DNA from: Carpediemonas membranifera | Taxonomy: Eukaryota > Fornicata | NCBI GenBank assembly: GCA_019828565.1 | Contig: JAHDYR010000036.1 | Location: 1-64,000 of the forward strand | Length of the DNA: 64,000 nucleotides | Direction: 5' to 3' | Shown: positions 57,075-64,000 of the stretch, in pieces | Numbering within the stretch: position 1 is the stretch's first letter | Layout: each line of letters opens with the position of its first letter | Program-made: the position numbers and the translations under genes | The notes under the pieces: model-generated | What the model saw: the letters and a program-made list of their open reading frames with translations, nothing else | Told to the model about the DNA's origin: nothing | Databases searched by the model: none

Positions 57075-57924
57075 TCAATAGACGAATACGAATGGATAAG
57101 TACACGGGTCGACCCCAAAGACGATCATGGACCCCGATCGGACACGGATCCTCTGCCCTACGTTCACCAGCTTGGAGTCGACAGTGAATGGGACCACGCC
57201 GACGTTGCATATGCGCCAGTAGCCCTTTCTATCATCGTCTCTTTTGAATGCCTCGTGGAGTTTCCTATCCAGGTACAGCACGGCTTGCTTGGGCGATACA
57301 TAGTCGGGGTTGACCACGTTGGTGAGGTTGATGTGGTTGCTCTTGTCACAACCGATGGTGACCTCCTCCGACGGCACCGGGAGAGATGTCTCGAGGCCCA
57401 TAAGATAAGGGCATGCCTTGCCGGGGTTGGCAGGGTCCGCGTAGTCATAAGTCAACTCCGCCTCGAGCTGTGAAACGAGAGCAAGCTCAGCCTCGAGCCG
57501 GGCGGGCTTGATGAGGTGCCCGCTGTCTGGGATCGTCGCGACGGCCTCGGGAATGCCCTCAGCAACTGCAAGAGTCTCCTTCAGGTCATCTATGGTCTTT
57601 GTGTCGGCGTGAATGGCCTCCTCTTCCTCCATATCCTCGTCTTCGTCGTCATCCTCAGGGAGGTCGGCGGGTTTCTGGTAGGTGGCTGTTGAAGCCACGA
57701 TTCTTCTGTGTTAAACATAATATTGGCATGGGAACGTACTCTGCGTACTCGGGTTCTTTGAGTAGACGCCACCATTGCAAAGCCACCTCGCTGTACGAAT
57801 AACGAGAGCTGAACTGGACTACTTCATGAACAATCTTCAAATCTCGGATGTCTTCAACAGACTGGATGAGAAGCATCACATCTTGTGGGCTCCACACGGC
57901 TCCGGACGCCAAAGCAGCTGACAT
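57075..57924 (-). CDS. MCRS1: MCRS1-like FHA-domain protein (two exons)
   Basis: Exon 1 is 57924-57740 and exon 2 is 57705-57075, giving 271 aa. Exon 1 encodes a SANT-like MCRS_N domain: WSPQDVMLLIQSVEDIRDL, VQFSSRYSYSEVALQWWRLL. Exon 2 has an acidic stretch (EDDDEDEDMEEEE) and a C-terminal FHA domain (EVTIGCDK, then ICNVGVVPFTVDSKLV, RVRSGSMIVFG). The MCRS_N plus C-terminal FHA layout is specific to microspherule protein 1, a subunit of INO80/NSL-type chromatin complexes. Neither exon alone gives the full architecture. Confidence 0.78.
57706..57739 (-). other. 34-nt spliceosomal intron in the MCRS1-like gene
   Basis: On the minus strand it begins GTACGTTCCC and ends TTTAACACAG. The donor GTACGT is the strongest in the region. 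Its removal joins the two frames (EYAE-RIVAS) and unites the MCRS_N and FHA domains. The 43-nt donor alternative GTACGC nearby is also possible. Confidence 0.75.
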
Positions 57925-58343
57925 GATCGAATGAGGAGGTGCAGGCTAAGGCAAGACCCGTTGTGCTCTTGAAGGGTCAAACAATGTGTTTATACTGCGC
58001 AACACTGCCCTGCCTCCCTCTGCTGTTCTCAAGCTGGCTGGGGTATCTTCATAGCCATCTTGAGATTCATGCTTGATTTACGACAACCCCACACTGCTTC
58101 GGCAACATGGGCCGACGCTGATCAGAGTCGACACACACACAGGGGATCGAATCCCACTGCTATTCGATTCTCCGCTCAACAAGGATTCGGCGACCAAATG
58201 TAAGTGGATGTCAGTAAACCGAGTGCTGCCTGACTTTGGAGTGGTAACAGTATTGGGGCTGGCATGGCCGGCCGCAGGGGATAAACACTAGAGTGAGATC
58301 GCCGAATCTTCAGGAAAATTTTGTGCGTTTTTGCAGGGTGACG
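57925..58343. other. Intergenic, divergent promoters
   Basis: About 420 bases between divergent genes. TTTTTGCAGGGTGACG just before the ATG at 58344 could be a 5' UTR acceptor site. A short plus frame (58073-58291) is not convincing. Confidence 0.4.
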
Positions 58344-60290
58344 ATGGATCTGTTTTCCTTAGACGACGCAACTACAGACTTCAGCAGCATTCGAGATAGT
58401 TCTGTATCGTCGTTTAGTACCGCAGGCTCGAACATATCATCTGTAATCAAGTCTAAGCCTGTCGCCGTAAGATCAGTTGCAAATGTCCGCCCAAAGGAGC
58501 TTCCAGCAAAGAATAAGCGGCAAATGAAGATCCCAAGAACCCAATTCCCCTGGGAAGCCAGAGGGTCTGGTCAGAACAACCGTCTCTCTCAGCACTCGAC
58601 GAAGCCATCATTCATAATGACCTCCAACCAACCATCAGAAGAGGCATCCACCACTCCCGTCCGAGACATCAGACACCGCGAGCTGAACTCCCGTATCATG
58701 GAAGAAGACAGGCCGCGTACTCACACGGGAGCCCACATCGAGGGCTGGATGGACAGCCCTGTGGTGCACACCCCCAGCCCGAGGAAAGAAGCGGTGGAGA
58801 TGTCGCCCTCGCTGACCAGTAGTACCTCTAGCAAGCGGTCGACTTCTTCTGATTCGAGTCCCGAGTCAAAATACAGCGTCGGGTCACCTGTGGGGCAGGA
58901 GATCTCAGCCTCGGAGAGCCCTGATCTGTTTGGCACTTCGTCTCCTTCTATTCAACTATCACCAACTCCCACCATTACAGTTGAGTCACCCCAGCTCAAC
59001 GCCGAGGGCGACAGCAACGTGACTGCTTACTCGGAGAAGTCATTAACCACCAGCCCTATACCCCCAGCCACGAAAGCCATACCTACCTCACCCACGCCTG
59101 GTAATACATCGCCGTCCGGCCCGCTCATGCCCAGCCCCTCCGCCTCCCCGCCCCCAACAACCAGCTCTGGGGGTCAACCCAACAACTCCGGGTCCTCGGC
59201 CTCGTCGCTTGACTCACCCCAGCCGTTGGGTACGTCAACACCCTTCACGCCAGTAGTGTCGTCACCACTGAAGACACAGGAGAACAGCCGCTCGCAGTCT
59301 CCGACGATGAGCCTGCCGGTTGAGTCCATGAAGGGATCGGGCGTCCCCGTGGTTTATGATTCGCAGGATAGGACCGGTTTCAACAATTTTAATAACTTTT
59401 ACATGAACGAGTCTGATAATGAGCCAATCAACCCGTCCAACATCGCCGGACAGGTTTCTGCCACCACACTCAAGCCAGGCAAGCCAGTCAGGATACCCGC
59501 CCCGCATGAACAAGAAGCAAGCCCGGCCCAACGCGAGCAGGCGCCACCCAATCCTCAGCATGCACCCAACCTTCCCGACGGAAATCACCACGCGAATGTT
59601 ATGGGCGCCTTCGCAACACTCAGCCAAGAGCTGCTCAACTCTGCTGGAGGCATGGGCGGGTCGACCCTTGGCCAGTTGCAAGCACACGGGTCGTACCTGG
59701 CTCTGCTCCAGCTCCAGCTCCAGACCCTGCTCGCCGCGAGCTACTCAGGATTCTCTTCGGCTCAGCAGATGCTTTCGGGGCAAGCCCCCCAGCCCCAGCC
59801 CCAGCCGAGCCATGCTGACTCGACCCAGCAGTGGAGGTACCAGCCCATGGCCGAGCAGAGCTTCGCCCCACCCCCGGTCATGGTCGGCAACCCGCAGTTT
59901 ATGCCTCCCAACATGGCCCCGCCGATGCCGCCTTCTGGGTACTCCTACTTCGGCTATGGCGGCCCTCAGTACAGCACGAGCTCCTACAAGATGCCTGCCA
60001 ACTCGCACCCCCCTGCGTCCATGCGAATGCCGCCGTATCAGATGCCAGGCGCTTACCCCACCCACCCTAGTATGAGCCCCCTGCCCCAGTATTCGCACTC
60101 ATCATACCATACTGCTCATGGCTCATCAAATGATGCGGCAGTCAAGGGCGGCTACCATTATATCACTCTCGAGGACGTGCAAGGGCGCATTGAGGCCATG
60201 CGCCCTCCTGTGCTGACTGAGGAGCAGGCCATGGACTATGTCTCTCGGTATGACGTGCCGCTGGAATATGGAATAGATTGGAACGCTTGA
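58344..60290 (+). CDS. Ser/Pro-rich hypothetical protein
   Basis: 648 aa from ATG at 58344 (the longer frame starts with GTG). Mostly low complexity: Ser/Thr/Pro-rich from 60 to 380, then Gln/Pro/Tyr-rich (QPQPQPSHADS, YSYFGYGGPQYS). Two segments look conserved: a FNNFNNFYMNESDNEP patch at about residue 350 and the last ~50 residues (YHYITLEDVQGRIEAMRPPV, then YGIDWNA). The ending suggests a folded C-terminal motif. No family recognised. The composition is typical of RNA-granule or transcription-related disordered proteins, but that is only a guess. Confidence 0.7.
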   Translation: MDLFSLDDATTDFSSIRDSSVSSFSTAGSNISSVIKSKPVAVRSVANVRPKELPAKNKRQMKIPRTQFPWEARGSGQNNRLSQHSTKPSFIMTSNQPSEEASTTPVRDIRHRELNSRIMEEDRPRTHTGAHIEGWMDSPVVHTPSPRKEAVEMSPSLTSSTSSKRSTSSDSSPESKYSVGSPVGQEISASESPDLFGTSSPSIQLSPTPTITVESPQLNAEGDSNVTAYSEKSLTTSPIPPATKAIPTSPTPGNTSPSGPLMPSPSASPPPTTSSGGQPNNSGSSASSLDSPQPLGTSTPFTPVVSSPLKTQENSRSQSPTMSLPVESMKGSGVPVVYDSQDRTGFNNFNNFYMNESDNEPINPSNIAGQVSATTLKPGKPVRIPAPHEQEASPAQREQAPPNPQHAPNLPDGNHHANVMGAFATLSQELLNSAGGMGGSTLGQLQAHGSYLALLQLQLQTLLAASYSGFSSAQQMLSGQAPQPQPQPSHADSTQQWRYQPMAEQSFAPPPVMVGNPQFMPPNMAPPMPPSGYSYFGYGGPQYSTSSYKMPANSHPPASMRMPPYQMPGAYPTHPSMSPLPQYSHSSYHTAHGSSNDAAVKGGYHYITLEDVQGRIEAMRPPVLTEEQAMDYVSRYDVPLEYGIDWNA

Positions 60291-61026
60291 TTTATATGAT
60301 TTATATGTATATAGGCCAAATGGGCAATACAGACGAGACGACATCTTATTATGTGGCAGATAAATACAGCCATCACAGTTTCGGATCCTCCTGATTACCT
60401 TACAGTTTCCTCAAAGGTCACAATTCGGCCTTGACCACTGACTGTTTTGTCGATGACATCGAACCCCAGCTCACCCTGATGTTGGCAGGCTACATTAAGC
60501 CGAACCTCACAGAGGACACGACGGCAGAAGTACTCGCTGTGAGCATGGTGGGGCTGACCCTTCAACAGCGTGCATTATGTTCCTTTTGAATGGCTATGAG
60601 ACGATCCAATTCAGATGTGTTTGGCGATCTTGGCAAGGCATGACTCTCCACATAGTTACATTACAGTTATGACACATACCAACATTGGGCTCTGTTCATG
60701 CAACTCGTCGTCTCACAGCCTTCCCGCGGTGACCTGACTCTCGACCCCAGACCCTTTTGGCTCAGTGGTTTTACAGCACAACCCCCAGACTATCAATCAT
60801 TCTCATTAAGGAAGCACAAGTGGCCCGGAAGTCACGATAACTCGGATAGGAGAAAGCCTCCACCAGGCATGGGCAACCAACCACATGCGTTTGCTCAGGA
60901 ATGGTTGGTCTCGGCCAGCCCTATCTGGAATGGCATTCTTACACTACCATGCCTGCAAGTCAAAGCAATGTGCACAATTAAAATAAGAATTTAAGGGTCA
61001 AATACCTGAATTACACGTATATACAT
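60291..61026. other. Intergenic, possible coding relic
   Basis: About 735 bases between two converging genes. A stop-free plus-strand stretch, 60395-60589, reads ALTTDCFVDDIEPQLTLMLA and continues in a helix-like composition with no ATG at its start. It may be a fragment of a gene. The rest shows nothing. Confidence 0.35.
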
Positions 61027-63987
61027 TCAGCGGTGCTTAAGAATGTGCACCGCGTTGTTGACCTGAGCGCTACGAGTTTTCGCACACTTCACGATCTGCC
61101 TCCGCAAATCAGCCTGAGCGTCTTCATCGCTGAGGTCGAGCAGCAGTCGCTCCCTCATATACTCGATGTCCGACTTCACCTGAAGCTCTGGGATTCCTGT
61201 ACTAAGCATCAATAGGAATATGTGGATGAAAAGATCCTTGTTGTCCCTCAGGGTTTGATACGCCGCACAGCAGAGCTCCTCGAACTTCTTGTAATTCGAA
61301 CTGGACATGCCTTCGTCGCCATAAATGACGTACCCGAAGTCCGGGGTGAAAACAAAGGGAGCCCGCTCTCGTCTAAACCCAAACTTGGACTTGAAATTCC
61401 CTAGGAAATGTCCAAAGTCGATATGAAAGAGCTTCCCGTCCACCGTGACCATGATGTTGTCATTGTGACGGTCCCCGATGCCAAGAACATATGTCGCCAC
61501 ACAGTATCCGGCGCATGAGTGGGTGAAGTTCTGCACCGCCTTGGCATATAGCTGCTTGGTGGGATTCTGCCGCTTCAGCCAGTCGGCAATTGGCGTCTTG
61601 CTGAAAGCTGCACGGGCCCCGCCGGCTGCAGCCGTGATCTTGGCGCACGTCTCGGAAGATTTGACGAGTTCAAGCAGTCCCTGCATCCACCCAGTGCTGA
61701 TGGCGTGATACGGCGACAGTTGGAGGTTAAGACCGCGATCCTGCCACAGACGGTCCATCAGACGCAGGATTTGAAGCGTCAGTTGGTCCTGCCGGAGGTC
61801 ATCGCCCGCCTTGAAGAGCACTCCAACGGGGTCGGCGCCGAGTTCAGCATTCTGAAACCACAACATGAGCGGGGCCTTCTTGCTATCCATGACGCGACTC
61901 CGTTCGACGATGAGATCGCGGACCTCAAGTCGGTATGAAAGTGGTAGCCTTGACCGCTCAGGTAGCATCTGATTCAAAGCCCGCAGCTCATTCTGAAGCA
62001 CTAGTTTCCTGAAATCAGGGTCCTCGGACCTCTGCGAGTGGGCTGGCAGGCTGGCGACGTCCAGGGCGATGCGGTGGAGCTCCTTGACAAGCTTTGCCTG
62101 GTGCACGACGTCGTCACGGACAGCAGCGACGCCCGGGATCCCCCTGAGATACTCCTCGAGGATGACGCCGAACCTCTCTTCTGTGGCGGGGGCATGGAGT
62201 TCGGCTTTGACGTGCCAGAAGAACGAGTGCCCAATTGAAAGGGTGTTCCTCAGTGATCGGCAGAGCAGGAAGCGGGCCAGCGCAGAGTCGTGGTAGGGCT
62301 CGAACTTCAACGCCTGCGTCATCTGGAGCACAAAATGTACCAGCCACCGGTCGTCTAGCTCGCTGAGCCGCTCTAGAGCGAACTTGCGGACCTCTCTGTC
62401 GCTGTGTTCGACGTCTAGCAGCTCCAGTGCCCTCAGAGGGTCAAGCTTCCACGTCTTGGTCATCTTTCGGGCCTCAGCGACAGCATATCTGTTGCCCCAG
62501 TTGACTGAGCGAAGGAAGGCCGACAGCGCGCCATGCTCATGCCGGGCCAAGTAGTAGCGGCTACGCCACAATAGGGCGTTGTCATCACTTGAGTTGTCAT
62601 GCAGTGCGGTCCGTGATAAAATCTCACGGATACGGCGGCGGTCGGCCTCTGGAAGGGGGTCTGGGCTTCTTTCGTGTGTCTTGCGCTTGAGTGGGTCGCT
62701 CTTGGAGAGATCCGGGGCGGCATGGACGAACACGGGGCTCTGTCGGGCAGGGAAGAGAAGGGTTGCCACCTGCGGGGCTGGGCTCGTGCGGTTGGCGAGC
62801 GTGGTAGCCATGGGCGACCCCGCTTCGCCCAGCCACAGCGGCACGTGAACGGAGCCCTCCTGGAGCACGCCCTCGACTGTGGCCACTGTGACGGTGCAGT
62901 TTCCCAGGGGCAGCGGTCTCATGAGGCGTCTCCGAGCGAATGGAAGGGGGCCAGTAGCAGCCACCGGGGCAGGCTTGGAGGGGATGTCCGCGAGCGGTTG
63001 TACCCACACTGTGAAGACGAGCCTCGCGTCGGCCGGGATATGTGAGATGGGGAGCGACGGGCCAAAGAACTCGGGCCAGCCAACAGGGGCCAGCTCAATA
63101 CACGAGCCTTCCTTGCCGTAGGGGTCAGGTCTGGCAGGGGCGGGCAGTGGGACAAAGACGGGGACGGAGGAGGACGTGGCGACGGGGCAGAGGGCCTTGG
63201 AGCCGAAGACAAGCTGGACAGAGACGTGTGCCATACCCACCTGGTAGCGGCCGCACTGCTCTGCAGCTGTAACGAGCACCCGACTTGAGATGAGCTCGAC
63301 GATAGGGGCAAGGACGGCGTGGAGCTCGGGTTGGGCGGCCGGGGAGATGATGAGGGGTGCGATAGACGGCACCCGTAACCTTATTGCGTCCTCCACGGAC
63401 CTTGACACGATGGAGTTGCTCGGGCGATTGGGCATGATCGTAAAGAGCCTCGACACTTCCCGTTCGATGGCAAGCGCCTTGTTCTTGTCTGAATCCCCAA
63501 TAATAGCGTTGCTGAAGAGCCCTGACGCCTCCTCCCGCGGGATCAGTGTGAGACAGGGGTTCAAGTTGTCCCGGCGGGCCCTGGCGACGCACTCGTAAGA
63601 GCCAATGGCGTAGTTGCCGATGAGATACTCTGCATACCCCGTCTCCTTCAGTATGTAGTCGTCTGGATCAGTGGAGAGGCCGTCACGCGTCAACATATCG
63701 ACAAGCGTTGACTGGTGATCCCGGAAGAGCTGGGCGAGCGCCTCCTTGATCGTGTGGGACGGGTTGACTCGGGCTTTCTTTCTAAACCGGGCGGGGAGAC
63801 TGGGAGGCACCACGAAATCACAAAAGAATGGTGTAGTGTTGAGATCGGATTGATCGTCCAGCCAGAGCACGCGCTGGTACTTCGCCAGTCGCGTCCTCAG
63901 CGCTTCGAAAGCCCGTTTGGCTGACATAAACTCCTTGGTATCCCGTACAGCCGGCGAGATGCCCAGTAGCTGGTCGATCTCGTCCAT
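61027..63987 (-). CDS. Class I-like phosphoinositide 3-kinase catalytic subunit (start possibly beyond window)
   Basis: At least 986 aa; the first ATG in view is at 63987, but the frame stays open to the window edge, so the N-terminus may continue. A Ras-binding-like domain near 50-155 ends in YLIGNYAIGSYECVARARR, the pattern of p110 proteins. A C2-like region and the helical PIK domain follow (PLRALELLDVEHSDREVR). The kinase has VLFKAGDDLRQDQLTLQILR, GIGDRHNDNIMV and HIDFGHFLGNFKSKFGFRRE. The substrate loop residues KSKFGFRRERAP resemble class I rather than Vps34. The p85-binding domain is not visible. It makes 3-phosphoinositides at the plasma membrane. Confidence 0.88.
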   Translation of the reverse strand: MDEIDQLLGISPAVRDTKEFMSAKRAFEALRTRLAKYQRVLWLDDQSDLNTTPFFCDFVVPPSLPARFRKKARVNPSHTIKEALAQLFRDHQSTLVDMLTRDGLSTDPDDYILKETGYAEYLIGNYAIGSYECVARARRDNLNPCLTLIPREEASGLFSNAIIGDSDKNKALAIEREVSRLFTIMPNRPSNSIVSRSVEDAIRLRVPSIAPLIISPAAQPELHAVLAPIVELISSRVLVTAAEQCGRYQVGMAHVSVQLVFGSKALCPVATSSSVPVFVPLPAPARPDPYGKEGSCIELAPVGWPEFFGPSLPISHIPADARLVFTVWVQPLADIPSKPAPVAATGPLPFARRRLMRPLPLGNCTVTVATVEGVLQEGSVHVPLWLGEAGSPMATTLANRTSPAPQVATLLFPARQSPVFVHAAPDLSKSDPLKRKTHERSPDPLPEADRRRIREILSRTALHDNSSDDNALLWRSRYYLARHEHGALSAFLRSVNWGNRYAVAEARKMTKTWKLDPLRALELLDVEHSDREVRKFALERLSELDDRWLVHFVLQMTQALKFEPYHDSALARFLLCRSLRNTLSIGHSFFWHVKAELHAPATEERFGVILEEYLRGIPGVAAVRDDVVHQAKLVKELHRIALDVASLPAHSQRSEDPDFRKLVLQNELRALNQMLPERSRLPLSYRLEVRDLIVERSRVMDSKKAPLMLWFQNAELGADPVGVLFKAGDDLRQDQLTLQILRLMDRLWQDRGLNLQLSPYHAISTGWMQGLLELVKSSETCAKITAAAGGARAAFSKTPIADWLKRQNPTKQLYAKAVQNFTHSCAGYCVATYVLGIGDRHNDNIMVTVDGKLFHIDFGHFLGNFKSKFGFRRERAPFVFTPDFGYVIYGDEGMSSSNYKKFEELCCAAYQTLRDNKDLFIHIFLLMLSTGIPELQVKSDIEYMRERLLLDLSDEDAQADLRRQIVKCAKTRSAQVNNAVHILKHR

Positions 63988-64000
63988 GATGGCGGGATTC

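Overview
The window is one end of a linear nuclear chromosome from a compact, GC-rich, flagellated microbial eukaryote. The left edge is a (CCTTA)n telomere, which reads TAAGG on the G-rich strand. The proteins are clearly eukaryotic: eIF4E, P2, Rab5, Gbeta, WNK, Dus1, EMC7 and a PI3-kinase. Three genes carry very short GT-AG introns of 28, 32 and 34 nt. Two intron ends (TTTAACACAG and AACTGACGTAG) resemble the fused branch-point/acceptor signals known from Giardia and Trichomonas. A metamonad (Carpediemonas- or Kipferlia-like) is my best guess, but it is inference and not proven here.

Positions 1-19657 form a telomere-associated array of four units. Units 1-3 share a composite architecture. 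It consists of a block of ~422-bp tandem repeats, a tRNA-like Pol III unit with intact A and B boxes and a T-run, a small minus-strand ORF, a 3' piece of a Helitron-type gene, and a ~1-kb 3' region. That region ends in a 9-bp-stem hairpin followed directly by telomere-like repeats. Unit 4 carries a 1696-codon Helitron-type protein: HUH/Y2 Rep domain, PIF1-family helicase, and an OTU-like cysteine protease domain. Its reading frame starts right at a telomere-like boundary. Every unit ends in the same hairpin plus the same variant telomeric tail. The array abuts a 5'-truncated, broken Ty3/gypsy chromovirus (19658 to about 22060), as if a broken chromosome had been healed there.

From 22.2 kb inward lies the gene-dense core. 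Nearly all genes are on the minus strand, read toward the telomere. In order they are: eIF4E, a COG1/Vps51-like tethering subunit, a WD40 protein, a Cdc48 C-terminal fragment, a Lys-rich protein, a decayed retroelement region (29-31.7 kb), a mitotic-type cyclin, a BRD7/9-like bromodomain protein, a WNK kinase, an LRRC9-like protein, Rei1/ZNF622, ribosomal P2, a DEAH-helicase fragment, a large LRR-like protein, Gbeta, Dus1, (plus strand) EMC7, Rab5, an ASH-like protein, HscB/Jac1, a C2H2 zinc-finger protein, an MCRS1-like FHA protein, (plus strand) a Ser/Pro-rich protein, and a class I-like PI3-kinase running to the window edge. Together they point to a cell with cilia (LRRC9), G-protein and phosphoinositide signalling, endosomal traffic, and a mitochondrion-related organelle with Fe-S assembly (HscB).

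Limits: all calls rest on motif recognition by eye. Single-base frameshifts in the two housekeeping fragments could be sequencing errors.
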